A DNA stretch of 49,850 bases, taken from Pseudomonadota bacterium. GTDB lineage: Bacteria > Pseudomonadota > Gammaproteobacteria > Burkholderiales > Burkholderiaceae_C. The notes below the pieces were generated by a model, which had not been told where the DNA came from, made no database searches, and saw only the letters and a list, made by a program, of their open reading frames with translations. The stretch is from positions 1-49,850 of the forward strand of contig JAFEEG010000038.1 in assembly GCA_018241225.1 (NCBI GenBank). The letters run 5' to 3'. Positions 8,464 to 17,273 of this stretch are shown piece by piece (the first letter of the stretch is position 1; the number at the start of each line of letters is the position of its first letter). The position numbers were made by a program, and so were the translations under genes.

Positions 8464-10730
8464 ACTCAAGATTGCCTCATCAATCGGGATTCGGGCCGGC
8501 CACCTCGCCGATCGGCTCGGACATGTCCGGCGAAGGTGAGATCGACCTGAGTCGGTATTTCGAGGCACTGATTGCCAGCCGATGGCTCATCGTGGGCATC
8601 ACCGCGGTGGTGACGATACTGGGCGTGATCTACGCGATGCTGCAGCGCCCGATCTACTCCGCCAACCTGGTCGTGCAGGTCGAGGAATCCGAGGGCGCGG
8701 CCAAGGGCGCGCTGGGCGAGGCAGGCAGCCTGTTCGAGCTGAAGACGCCGGCTGCGGCGGAGATGGAAATCATCCGCTCGCGCAACGTCATCGGTGCGGC
8801 GGTGGACGCCGCACGCCTGCACATCGACGCGACGCCGCGCTATGCGCCCTATGTGGGTGGTTGGCTGGCCCGCCGCGCCACCGAGCTGTCGGAGCCGGGC
8901 TTCCTGGGCATGCCCGGCTACGTGACCGGTACGGAGCAGATTTCGGTCAGCCGCTTCGACCTGCCCCCGCGCATGGATTCGGCTCAGTTCACGGTGGTTG
9001 CCCAGGCCAATGGCCGCTACCTGCTCAAGGGCGGGCAGCTGGCCGAGCCGGTGCAGGGCACGGTTGGGTCTGCGCTGGCCTTCAGTACGCCCGAAGGCCG
9101 CTTCGAACTGCTGATCGACAAGCTCGCCGGCAAGCCCGGCGCCGAGTTCTTCGTGACGCGGCTGTCGCGCCTGGCCACCATCGGCGGTGTCCAGGGCGGG
9201 CTGTCGCTCTACGAAGTGGGCAAGCAGTCGGGGATCATCAACGTCGGCTTGCAGGGTGGCAATCCTTCTCAGCTGGTGAAGGTGCTCAACGCCATCGGCG
9301 AGCAGTACGTGCAGCAGAACGTCGACCGGCGTGCTGCCGAAGCCCGCAAGGCGCTGGCCTTTCTGGATGTGCAACTGCCGGTGGTCAAGCGCCAGCTCGA
9401 GCAGTCCGAAGACGCCTACAACCGCTATCGCAACCAGCAGGGCACCGTGTCCTTCACGGAAGAAGCGTCCACGACCCTGGCCCAGGCGGTCGAGCGGCAG
9501 GGGCGCTTGTTCGAGCTTCAGCAAAAGCGCACTGAACTGCAGGCGCGCTTCACGTCCGCGCATCCGGCGGTGCAGACCATCGACGCGCAGATCGCCGCGC
9601 TCAAGGCCAGCCTGGTCGACACGCAGGCGCGCATCAAGGCGCTGCCCGGCCAGCAACAGGAAGCGGTGCGGCTCGATCGTGACGTGAAGGTCAACACCGA
9701 GCTCTACCAATCGCTGCTGAACAACGCCATGCAACTGCGCCTGGTGAAAGAAGGCAAGGTCGGCAACGTGCGGGTGCTCGACGAGGCGCTGGAGCCGCAA
9801 GTGCCCTTCAAGCCGCAGCGCAAGTCGATCGTGGCTGCGGCCGTGGCGCTCGGGCTGTTCCTGGGCGTGGTGGTGGCGCTGATCCGCAACATGCTGGTGG
9901 AGCACCGCATCCGCGAGCCGCACGAAGTGGAGGTGCAGACCGGTCTTGCCGTGTTCTCCACCATTCCGACCAGCAAGCAGCAGGTGGGCATTGCCCAGAG
10001 GCGCCTGACCGGGGCCACAGGCGTGCGATTGCTGGCCATCGAGCAGCCGGACGACCCCACGATCGAAAGCCTGCGCAGCCTGCGAACCGCCTTGCAGTTC
10101 GCCATGCTCGAAGCGCCCAGCAACCGCGTGCTGGTTACCGGCCCCACGCCGGGCGTGGGCAAGAGCTTCGTCACCGCCAACTTTGCGGCGCTGCTGGCAG
10201 GCTCGGGCAAGAAGACGCTGATGATCGATGCCGACTTGCGACGCGGGCACCTTCACCAGTACCTGGGGCTTCAGCGCCATGGCGGCTTGTCCGAGCTCAT
10301 CGCAGGCAGCCTGACCGTGCAGCAGACCGTGCACAAGCAGGTGGTGCCCAACCTCGATTTCCTGGCCACCGGGCAGCTCCCGCCCAACCCGAGCGAACTG
10401 CTGACTTCGGAGTCCTTTGCCGCGGCGCTCCAGAAGCTGTCGGAGACCTACGACTACGTGCTGATCGATGCGCCGCCGGTGCTGGTGGCCTCCGATGCGT
10501 CCGCGATTGCCGCGCAAGCCGGCTCGGTGCTGATGGTGGCGCGGGCCGAGATGTCGACCATGGGCGAGCTGAAGGAGTCGATGCGCCGGCTGTCGCTGGG
10601 CGGCAAGACGGCTGCAGGCGTGCTGCTCAACGGCATCGACATCTCGCGCCGTTCGTACAGCAGCTACCGCTACGGCCGCTACCGGGCTGCCGACTACAAC
10701 TACGAGAGCATTCTTCCGGAGAACCAGTAG
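8460..10730 (+). CDS. wzc: Wzc-type polysaccharide co-polymerase / BY-kinase
   Basis: Inner-membrane tyrosine autokinase that controls chain length and works with Wza in export. The 756-residue protein has an N-terminal Wzz domain with its first transmembrane helix near 40-60. A long periplasmic coiled coil with a GNVR-type segment follows, then a second helix near 457-477. The cytoplasmic kinase has Walker A GPTPGVGKS (Lys568), Walker A' LMIDADLRRG, and Walker B VLIDAPPV (near 667). It ends in a Tyr-rich tail (about 730-748, at least six Tyr), the usual autophosphorylation cluster. The ATG overlaps the wza stop. No wzb phosphatase gene is adjacent, which is unusual for this pair. Confidence 0.94.
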   Translation: MNSRLPHQSGFGPATSPIGSDMSGEGEIDLSRYFEALIASRWLIVGITAVVTILGVIYAMLQRPIYSANLVVQVEESEGAAKGALGEAGSLFELKTPAAAEMEIIRSRNVIGAAVDAARLHIDATPRYAPYVGGWLARRATELSEPGFLGMPGYVTGTEQISVSRFDLPPRMDSAQFTVVAQANGRYLLKGGQLAEPVQGTVGSALAFSTPEGRFELLIDKLAGKPGAEFFVTRLSRLATIGGVQGGLSLYEVGKQSGIINVGLQGGNPSQLVKVLNAIGEQYVQQNVDRRAAEARKALAFLDVQLPVVKRQLEQSEDAYNRYRNQQGTVSFTEEASTTLAQAVERQGRLFELQQKRTELQARFTSAHPAVQTIDAQIAALKASLVDTQARIKALPGQQQEAVRLDRDVKVNTELYQSLLNNAMQLRLVKEGKVGNVRVLDEALEPQVPFKPQRKSIVAAAVALGLFLGVVVALIRNMLVEHRIREPHEVEVQTGLAVFSTIPTSKQQVGIAQRRLTGATGVRLLAIEQPDDPTIESLRSLRTALQFAMLEAPSNRVLVTGPTPGVGKSFVTANFAALLAGSGKKTLMIDADLRRGHLHQYLGLQRHGGLSELIAGSLTVQQTVHKQVVPNLDFLATGQLPPNPSELLTSESFAAALQKLSETYDYVLIDAPPVLVASDASAIAAQAGSVLMVARAEMSTMGELKESMRRLSLGGKTAAGVLLNGIDISRRSYSSYRYGRYRAADYNYESILPENQ

Positions 10731-10745
10731 CGGGCCCAGGCCCGC
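10730..10745. terminator. Hairpin between converging wzc and glycosyltransferase genes
   Basis: GCGGGC and GCCCGC arms with a 4-base loop sit directly at the wzc stop, in the 46-bp gap where the two halves of the polysaccharide locus converge. There is no T-run on either strand, so it is at best a weak bidirectional terminator. Confidence 0.3.
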
Positions 10746-10776
10746 GCGGGCGACCTGAAAGTTGCGAGCCGCCTGC

Positions 10777-12006
10777 TCAGCGGGCGCCGGCGATGCACTC
10801 GCGCAGCGCCGTCTCGAAGCGGCGCAGCACCGAGTCGCGTGCCAGGTTTTCCACGGCCCAGGTGCGGGCCCGCTGCCCCAGTTCCAGCCGCAGCCCGACC
10901 TGGTCGGCCAGTTCTTCCACGGCGTGCGCGAACGAACCCGCGTTGTCGGGTTCGGCCAGCCTGCCGCACTGTGCCACCACCTGTCCGAGTTCGGTGTCGG
11001 CCCGCGTGCCTGCCACCACCGGCCGGCCGCTGCTGAGCATGCCGGTGAGCTTGGAAGGCATGACCAGGTCTGCCGCGTCGGCCCGTTGCGGCAGCAGGTG
11101 GATGTCGGCCAGGCTCAGCAGATCGGGCAGGCGCTCGACCGGCTGCAGATCGAGCCAGTGCACGTTGGACAAGCCGGCGCACGCCTGCACCAGCGCCTCC
11201 CGGCCAGAGCCTTGGCCACAATAGACGAACTGGATGTCGGGGCGATGGGCCAGCTTGCGCGCCAGGCCGGCGAGCACTTCGAGTCCCTGCTTGGCGCCCA
11301 TGTTGCCCGAGTACAGCGCCACCACCGCATCGGCGGAAATGCCCAGTTGCTCCCTGAAGCTGCTGGGCCCGCAAAGAGGTTGAACGGCCGCCACGTCGAC
11401 CCAGTTGGGCAGGTGGGCGAGCCGGGTGTCGTCCACGCCCTTGGCACGCGCGCGATCGAGCATGCGCTGCGAGATGGTGGACACACGGTCGAAGCGGCGC
11501 ATCAGCCAGCGTTCGGCGGCGCTCACGCAGGCGCGCAGGCGCTTGCCCTTGAGCAGGCCCAGCTCGAAGGCGGCATCGACCTCGTAGTCCTGGATGTGCA
11601 GCCATGCGCGTGCGCCCGACAGGCGTGACAGGGCCAATGCGCCGGGCGTGCAGGCCAGGGCGGGGGCTACGACCCAGACCACATCGGGGCGCCAGCGCCA
11701 CTGGCCCAGCAGCGCGGGCAGGCTCGCCAGCGCGAAGCTGGACAGGTGGATGAGGCGACGCAGCCCCGAAGGCTGCCGCGGCACCCACAGCGGCGTGCGC
11801 AGCACTTGCACGCCATGCCAGATCTCGCTGCGGTAGCGGCTTGCGCTGTGGCCCGGCCACACGGCCCAGGCGGGGTAGTAGGGCGGTGCCGTGATGACCC
11901 GCACTTCGTGGCCTTGGGCAGCCAGCCACTGCGCCATCTCGCCGGTGTACTTGCCGATGCCGGTCATCTCCGGCGCGAAGTTGATGCCATAGAGCAGCAG
12001 CTTCAT
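10777..12006 (-). CDS. WcaI-like GT4 glycosyltransferase
   Basis: Probably adds a sugar to the undecaprenyl-linked repeat unit on the cytoplasmic face. The 409-residue protein resembles the colanic-acid WcaI family: N-terminal LLYGINFAPEMTGIGKYTGEM and ITAPPYYPAW, then the GT-B hinge region ALYSGNMGAKQGLE. Its C-terminal nucleotide-sugar site has DIHLLPQRADAADLVMPSKL and SSGRPVVAGT. Last gene of the minus-strand unit; its ATG overlaps the stop of the preceding glycosyltransferase by four bases. The donor and acceptor sugars cannot be read from the sequence, although fcl in the same unit makes GDP-fucose a possible donor for one of these enzymes. Confidence 0.86.
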   Translation of the reverse strand: MKLLLYGINFAPEMTGIGKYTGEMAQWLAAQGHEVRVITAPPYYPAWAVWPGHSASRYRSEIWHGVQVLRTPLWVPRQPSGLRRLIHLSSFALASLPALLGQWRWRPDVVWVVAPALACTPGALALSRLSGARAWLHIQDYEVDAAFELGLLKGKRLRACVSAAERWLMRRFDRVSTISQRMLDRARAKGVDDTRLAHLPNWVDVAAVQPLCGPSSFREQLGISADAVVALYSGNMGAKQGLEVLAGLARKLAHRPDIQFVYCGQGSGREALVQACAGLSNVHWLDLQPVERLPDLLSLADIHLLPQRADAADLVMPSKLTGMLSSGRPVVAGTRADTELGQVVAQCGRLAEPDNAGSFAHAVEELADQVGLRLELGQRARTWAVENLARDSVLRRFETALRECIAGAR

Positions 12007-13181
12007 GCGATGGCTGGCAGCGGCGTGCCTCCCGATTCATGCACGATGCGCACAAGCGCATGCGCCGCCCGGTCCATGCGGAAGTTCTGTTCAAAGCACT
12101 GTGCGGCCGACTCGCGCATTCGCTGCCAATCGGGCTCGGGCGTGGCCAGCCAGCGTTCCAGGAGCTGCTGCGTCCCCGCTTGCGTGTCGGGCGCGACGAA
12201 GCCGGCGTGCGCGTGCTGGATCTCGCGCCAGATATTGACCTTGTCGCTGATCAGCACCGGGCAGTTGCAGGCCAGCGCCTCGACCACGGCGATGCCAAAG
12301 TTCTCCTGGTGCGATGGCAGGCAGAAGGCCTGCGCGCACCGGAACGCGCCCCACTTGAGATCGCCGCTCAGCATGCCGGCCCAGCACACGCGCTCGGCCA
12401 CGCCCGACTGCCCTGCCAGCGCCTCGAGCGCCGGGCGCCAGTGCGTCTGGTCGGGGCCGGCCATTACCAGGTGTACGTCGGGCGCATTGCGGCAGGCCTT
12501 GGCAAAGGCTTCGATCAGCAGGTCGCAACCCTTCTTGGAATGGATGCGGCCCAGGTACAGCAGCACGCGCTTGCCGCGCAGCTGTGGAAAGGCGTTGTAG
12601 AAGGCGTCGCGCGAGACTGCCGGATCGTCGTTCGGCGCAGCCGTGCCGAACGATGCAACGGCCTCCTTGCACCGGTAGAGCCAGAAGCTGCGGCGTGCCA
12701 GCAGCCGCTCTTCTTCGCAGGTGAACAGCACGCGGCTGGCGTCGCGCAGCACGCGGTATTCGGCCCAGGGCCAGTACAGCCACTTCTTCAGGTGCTTGAG
12801 CGGGTAGCGCTTCTTGAACCACGGGTCGAGCATGCCGTGCGGGTAGACGAAGTAGGGCGTGGTCGTGCCCGCCAGTGCGCGCCGTGTTCCAAGCCCGATG
12901 TATTGCCACAGGCCATTGACGATCACCGCGTCGAAGCGGCTCGCATTGGCCTGCAGCCAGGGCTGCAGGCTGGGGCTGTAGCCGAAACGCCCGCGCCCCG
13001 GGCCCAGCGCGTGCAACGGCGCGGCGCGAAACTCGTGCACGCAAGCGGCGTCCGGGTCGTCCAGTGAGGCGAACTCGCCGGCGTGTCCCTGCGCCGCCAG
13101 CGCGCGGTGCAATTGCGTGGCGCCTTCGATGGGGCCGCCGCCGGCGGCGTCCACCGAGGAGATCAGGTGAAGAAACCTCAT
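12003..13181 (-). CDS. GT4-family glycosyltransferase
   Basis: A 392-residue GT-B glycosyltransferase of the glycosyltransferase-1/GT4 superfamily. N-terminal LHLISSVDAAGGGPIEG is a typical GT4 start. The middle has VNGLWQYIGLGTRRAL and PYFVYPHGMLDPWFKKRYP, the linker has LLYLGRIHSKKGCDLLIEAF, and the donor site has FCLPSHQENFGIAVVEALAC with the EX7E-type pattern. It likely extends the polysaccharide repeat unit. It starts 7 bp after the polymerase-like gene stop and overlaps the next gene by ATGA. Substrate is unknown. Confidence 0.87.
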   Translation of the reverse strand: MRFLHLISSVDAAGGGPIEGATQLHRALAAQGHAGEFASLDDPDAACVHEFRAAPLHALGPGRGRFGYSPSLQPWLQANASRFDAVIVNGLWQYIGLGTRRALAGTTTPYFVYPHGMLDPWFKKRYPLKHLKKWLYWPWAEYRVLRDASRVLFTCEEERLLARRSFWLYRCKEAVASFGTAAPNDDPAVSRDAFYNAFPQLRGKRVLLYLGRIHSKKGCDLLIEAFAKACRNAPDVHLVMAGPDQTHWRPALEALAGQSGVAERVCWAGMLSGDLKWGAFRCAQAFCLPSHQENFGIAVVEALACNCPVLISDKVNIWREIQHAHAGFVAPDTQAGTQQLLERWLATPEPDWQRMRESAAQCFEQNFRMDRAAHALVRIVHESGGTPLPAIA

Positions 13182-13188
13182 GCCCGCT

Positions 13189-14520
13189 TCAGGTGAACAG
13201 TCGCAGTTGCGGGTAGCGCAGGCTCAACAACCCCAAACCGAGCAGGACGCCGAGCAGGCCGTTGGCAGTGAGCTGGCCGATGGCCGGCCAGCTGAGAAAC
13301 GCCACCGCAACGGTGAACCAGACAAGCAGCGGAAAAATGGCCCGCGTCTGCAGCGAGCGCTTGAGCGCGAGCGCGACGCCGGTGAGGATGAAGATCAGCT
13401 TCATGAAGAGGAACATGGCGCCCACCACGCCGCCTTCGATGACCGTGCGTCCCGCTTCGGACTCGGCATAGACGAACGCTCGTCCGCCCGTTTGCACGTA
13501 CTGCGCCAGGTTCGAGCCGATGCCGATGCCCACGCCCAGCCAGCCAGCGTTTTCCAGCGCCGCAGGCTCGCCAAGGAAGATCGAGAGAATGCGTGCAACG
13601 GGGTCTTCGTTCTGCGAGGCCACCTGGAAGCGCTCCTGGATGGCATCCACGGTGCCCTGGAACACGAAGGCCAGGCCGGCTACGACCACCAGCGCCACCA
13701 CGCCCGTGAACAGCGCAATGCCTTTGCGCCGCATCGGCGCAAAGGCAACGTTGCCCATCAGGTACAGCCCCAGCATGACGCCCGTGTAGACGAAGGACGA
13801 CCGCGCACCGCTGACGAGCGTGCAGATGATCAGGGCGCCCAGCGCCACCAGGGCGAATGCACGGTGCGAAGTCTTGTGCCTGCGCGCCTCGAAGGCGCCC
13901 AGGGCAAAAGGCGTGCAGACGTTGATGAAAATGCCGAAGCCCGAGGTGAAGCTGAATGTGCCCGTCGTGCGCACCACGCCCGCAATCACCGTGAAGAGAT
14001 CTTCCGCGTCGGTATCCAGCGTCTGGTTGATGAAGGCGCCGGGCGGCGAGTAGCGCTGCAGCAGCCCTAGCGGCGCCATCAGGATCAAGCTGTAGAGCAG
14101 CGCGCGGACGGCGGCGATGTAGTCGCGCTCGCTCATGCCGGCCGCGGCAGCCAGCGCAAACCAGATGTACAGCAGCCAGAAGCGCATGCCGATCAACAGG
14201 ACCGCGAAGGTGCTCTCGCCCAGCGTCAGCTGCAGCAGGCCCCAGCCCAGCACGCAGGCAGACCACGGCACCATCACCTGGAGCACCGCCCGCTGGTGCC
14301 TGAAGTGGCCGCGGGTGAGGGCACGCACCACCACGTAGCTGGCCAGCAGGTCGCGCAACAGAATCAGCGGCAGCGTGCTGGCGCTGCTCACCCATTTGCG
14401 GATCGCGCCCTCGAAGATGAGGATCAGCATGACCGTGATGAACAGGCGGCCGGTCACGCTCAGGCGCGCGGCGTTCATGCCATGGGCCGGTCGGGCGAAC
14501 GAGGCGGTGCCGGTTGTCAC
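13189..14520 (-). CDS. O-antigen polymerase/ligase-like membrane protein
   Basis: A 443-residue integral membrane protein with about eleven hydrophobic segments and a larger polar loop in the C-terminal half. That pattern is shared by Wzy polymerases and O-antigen ligases. Visible marks include the early FEGAIRKW, SGARSSFVYTGVMLGLYLMG, and LENAGWLGVGIGIGSNLAQYV in the loop. The RSS segment before a long hydrophobic helix is common in O-antigen-ligase-family proteins. In a locus with wza, wzc and an initiating transferase it most likely polymerises repeat units in the periplasm; that role is inferred from context. The GTG at 14520 is used; an in-frame ATG at 14478 is an alternative. Confidence 0.78.
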   Translation of the reverse strand: MTTGTASFARPAHGMNAARLSVTGRLFITVMLILIFEGAIRKWVSSASTLPLILLRDLLASYVVVRALTRGHFRHQRAVLQVMVPWSACVLGWGLLQLTLGESTFAVLLIGMRFWLLYIWFALAAAAGMSERDYIAAVRALLYSLILMAPLGLLQRYSPPGAFINQTLDTDAEDLFTVIAGVVRTTGTFSFTSGFGIFINVCTPFALGAFEARRHKTSHRAFALVALGALIICTLVSGARSSFVYTGVMLGLYLMGNVAFAPMRRKGIALFTGVVALVVVAGLAFVFQGTVDAIQERFQVASQNEDPVARILSIFLGEPAALENAGWLGVGIGIGSNLAQYVQTGGRAFVYAESEAGRTVIEGGVVGAMFLFMKLIFILTGVALALKRSLQTRAIFPLLVWFTVAVAFLSWPAIGQLTANGLLGVLLGLGLLSLRYPQLRLFT

Positions 14521-14531
14521 GATGCCCGGGC

Positions 14532-15506
14532 TCAGGTGGATGCACGCATCAGGTCGCGAAAGGCCTGCGCGTGCGCATCGATGCGATGCGGTTGATACCA
14601 GTCGAACACCGTCTTGCCGATGGCCGCGGCGTCCAGGCGCCCCTCATGCAAGCCGGTGTGCCCCGCAGCGTAGTGCCGCCCGGGCACCAGGCCGTCGTGC
14701 ACGTGGTAGTCGTCGGCAAGAAGAATGGGGCACACGCCGTGGGCGCTGTAGGCTGCAAACACGCCGCTCTTGGCCGCGACCCTGGGCGGATACCACAGCA
14801 GGCCGTAGCGGGCCTGCGCCAGGCGTTGGCTGACCTGCTCTGCCGGCAGGCTGCCATGGGCGTGGATGCGCTGCGAATCGCGCAGCCGGTCGTACTCGGC
14901 GGTGCAGATGGGCGGGCCGATGTCATGTACGGCCAGTCCTTCTTCGAGCACCCAGCGCCAGAAATCGGCGCCGAGGCGGCGATACACCTGGGCGCGGATG
15001 GCGGGCCCGCCGAACACCACGATCTTGTCGGCCCGCTCGGCAGACCAGGAAGAAAGCTCGCCCACATTGGAGTACACCGGAAGCACGCGGTGCGGCACCG
15101 GGCTGCAGTTGTCCCGCAGCCACTGCGCCGCCACGTTGCAGCTGGTCAGCCAGTAACTGGCCAGGTTGCCCAGGTCGGATGCGATGCGGCGCTGCATCGG
15201 TCCCAGCCAGAAGGCGGAACGCCAGGGCGGCTCGGTGGCGAACAGTTCGTGGAAATAGATGCCCACCTGCCGGCCGCTGGCGCGCACATGGGTGAGCCGC
15301 TCGACCAGCCAGCCGGGAATGCCGCGCGGGTGGTAGCCGTAGCCGCTGAAATTCAGCACCACGTCGCCGCGAGTGCCGTACTCGGCCAGTGGCGTGTCGC
15401 GGTTCGGTGCAAGGATGCGAGCCGGAATGTGCCGATTCATGACCTCTGCGTAGTCGCGTACGCCGCCTGCGCCCGGCGGCACCAGTACGACGGATTCGGA
15501 TGTCAC
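14532..15506 (-). CDS. Glycosyltransferase-like protein of the polysaccharide locus
   Basis: I do not recognise a named family with confidence. From the GTG at 15506 it is 324 residues, with no membrane segment. VVLVPPGAGGVRDYAEVMNR at the N-terminus and IVVFGGPAIRAQVYRRLGADF in the middle look like the two Rossmann halves of a GT-B glycosyltransferase. WYPPRVAAKSGVFAAYSAHGVCPIL near the end resembles a donor-binding region. The reading frame stays open upstream to 15635, but that would overlap fcl by 68 bases, so I took the first start after fcl. Position in the operon supports a sugar-transfer role; the substrate is unknown. Confidence 0.65.
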   Translation of the reverse strand: MTSESVVLVPPGAGGVRDYAEVMNRHIPARILAPNRDTPLAEYGTRGDVVLNFSGYGYHPRGIPGWLVERLTHVRASGRQVGIYFHELFATEPPWRSAFWLGPMQRRIASDLGNLASYWLTSCNVAAQWLRDNCSPVPHRVLPVYSNVGELSSWSAERADKIVVFGGPAIRAQVYRRLGADFWRWVLEEGLAVHDIGPPICTAEYDRLRDSQRIHAHGSLPAEQVSQRLAQARYGLLWYPPRVAAKSGVFAAYSAHGVCPILLADDYHVHDGLVPGRHYAAGHTGLHEGRLDAAAIGKTVFDWYQPHRIDAHAQAFRDLMRAST

Positions 15507-15567
15507 GCGCGGCCCGTTGGCAGCGCGAGTCGCGCCAGCCGACGATACATCACCGGCGTCGAGGCGC

Positions 15568-16551
15568 TCAAGCCGCGGCAACGGCGTCAAGCTCGTGCGC
15601 CTGATGGGCCAGGAAATCTGCGTAAGCATGCGCAAGGCCCTCGCGCAGCGAAGTGCTCGCCTTCCAGCCGAGCTTGTGCAGCAGCGACACGTCCAGCAGC
15701 TTGCGCGGCGTGCCGTCGGGCTTGGAGGTGTCGTACTTCAGGCCGCCGCTGTAGCCGACGGCCTCTGCAATCAGCAGCGCAAGCTCTGCAATGGACAGGT
15801 CCTCGCCGGTACCCACGTTGATGTGGCTGCACATCGGCTGGGTGTGCGCGGCATGTACCTCGCGCGGCAACTGCATGACATGCACGCAAGCCTCGGCCAT
15901 GTCGTCCACGAAGAGGAACTCGCGCTTGGCGCGCCCCGTCCCCCAGATGGTCACGAAGGGGGCATTCGCCACCTTGGCCTCGTGAAAGCGCCGGATCATG
16001 GCCGGCACGACGTGGCTGTTCTCGGGGTGGTAGTTGTCGCCGGGCCCGTAGAGGTTGGTCGGCATCACGCTGCGGTAGTCGGTGCCGTACTGGCGGTTGT
16101 AGCTCTCGCACAGCTTGATGCCCGCGATCTTGGCAATGGCATAGGGCTCGTTGGTGGCTTCGAGCTTGCCCGTCAGCAGCGCCTCTTCGGCCATGGGCTG
16201 GGGTGCCAGGCGCGGGTAGATGCAGCTGGAGCCCAGGAACAGCAGGCGCCGCACGCCCGCACGCCATGCCTCGTGGATCACGTTGTTCTGCACCATCAGG
16301 TTGGCGTAGATGAACTCCGCCGGGTAGGTGTTGTTGGCATGGATGCCGCCAACCCGGGCCGCCGCCAGGTACACCTCGTCGGGTTGCTCCTTGGCGAAGA
16401 AGGCGCGCACGTCGGCCTGGTCGGTCAGGTCCAGCTCGGCATGCGTGCGCGTGATGATCGAGTCCACGCCCCGGCGCTGCAGGCTGCGCACGATGGCGCT
16501 GCCCACCATGCCTCGGTGCCCGGCCACGTAGATCCTTCTTGTCGAACTCAT
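15568..16551 (-). CDS. fcl: GDP-L-fucose synthase
   Basis: Epimerase/reductase that converts GDP-4-keto-6-deoxy-D-mannose and NADPH to GDP-L-fucose. The 327-residue short-chain dehydrogenase-type protein has the NADP loop GHRGMVGSAIVR near the N-terminus, GSSCIYP with the catalytic Ser/Cys, and YAIAKIAG with the Tyr-Lys pair. NLYGPGDNYHPENSHVVPA and REFLFVDDMAEA follow, all diagnostic for Fcl. Its ATG overlaps the stop of the initiating transferase gene by four bases. Its substrate is made by Gmd from GDP-mannose, and no gmd gene lies in the window. It implies fucose, or a derivative, in the exported polymer. Confidence 0.95.
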   Translation of the reverse strand: MSSTRRIYVAGHRGMVGSAIVRSLQRRGVDSIITRTHAELDLTDQADVRAFFAKEQPDEVYLAAARVGGIHANNTYPAEFIYANLMVQNNVIHEAWRAGVRRLLFLGSSCIYPRLAPQPMAEEALLTGKLEATNEPYAIAKIAGIKLCESYNRQYGTDYRSVMPTNLYGPGDNYHPENSHVVPAMIRRFHEAKVANAPFVTIWGTGRAKREFLFVDDMAEACVHVMQLPREVHAAHTQPMCSHINVGTGEDLSIAELALLIAEAVGYSGGLKYDTSKPDGTPRKLLDVSLLHKLGWKASTSLREGLAHAYADFLAHQAHELDAVAAA

Positions 16552-17273
16552 CGAGAACCGTCTCCCGTAATGACCACCTTCACGGTCTTGACCAGGATTT
16601 TGACGTCCATCCAGAGCGACCAGTTGTCGACATAGTAGGCGTCGAGCTCGACCCGCTTGGCATAAGGGAGGCGATTGCGCCCGCTGACCTGCCACAGCCC
16701 CGTGATGCCGGGGCGCATCGTGCAGTAATGGTCCCAGCCGCGGCCATACAGGGTGCGCTGGCGTTCCATGCAGGGGCGCGGGCCCACCAGGCTCATGTCG
16801 CCCTTGAGCACGTTCCAGAATTGCGGCAGCTCGTCCAGGCTGAGCTTGCGGATCCAGTGGCCCAGGGGGGTGATGCGCGGGTCCTTTTCCAGCTTCTGGA
16901 AGGTGTCCCATTCGGTGCGGGCCATGTCGTTCTTGCTCAGGAACTGGTCCAGGACGGTGTCCGAGTCGTGCACCATCGAGCGGAACTTGTAGAAGCGGAA
17001 ACGCCGTCCGCCCGCGCCCATGCGCACCTGCCCGAAATGCACCGGGCTGCCCATGCTCACGCGCACCCATAGTGCGACCGCTAGATAGACGGGGCCGAAA
17101 AGCAGGAAGAACATCAGCGCACCCACGATATCCATCGAGCGTTTTGCGGCCTGCTCGACTGCGCTCAGCTTGCGGGGAACGAGCGCGGCAACATAAGGCG
17201 ACGAGCCACTTCCTCCGCCAGGAGACAGCTGTCGGTTCAAGTGGCCTCTGGCACTGGAATCAGGTCGGAACAT
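16548..17273 (-). CDS. Undecaprenyl-phosphate sugar phosphotransferase (short WcaJ/WbaP-like)
   Basis: Starts repeat-unit synthesis by moving a sugar-1-phosphate onto undecaprenyl phosphate. The 241-residue protein is the short bacterial-sugar-transferase type. It has one membrane segment (about 47-70), FYKFRSMVHDSD, the conserved KLSLDELPQFWNVLKGDMSLVGPRP catalytic block (residues named in part), and RPGITGLWQVSGRN. The multi-helix N-terminal half of full WcaJ is absent. I chose the ATG at 17273 because GAGG lies 8-11 bases upstream; an ATG at 17300 (AAGG upstream) would add nine residues. It is the first gene of the six-gene minus-strand polysaccharide unit. Confidence 0.9.
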   Translation of the reverse strand: MFRPDSSARGHLNRQLSPGGGSGSSPYVAALVPRKLSAVEQAAKRSMDIVGALMFFLLFGPVYLAVALWVRVSMGSPVHFGQVRMGAGGRRFRFYKFRSMVHDSDTVLDQFLSKNDMARTEWDTFQKLEKDPRITPLGHWIRKLSLDELPQFWNVLKGDMSLVGPRPCMERQRTLYGRGWDHYCTMRPGITGLWQVSGRNRLPYAKRVELDAYYVDNWSLWMDVKILVKTVKVVITGDGSR

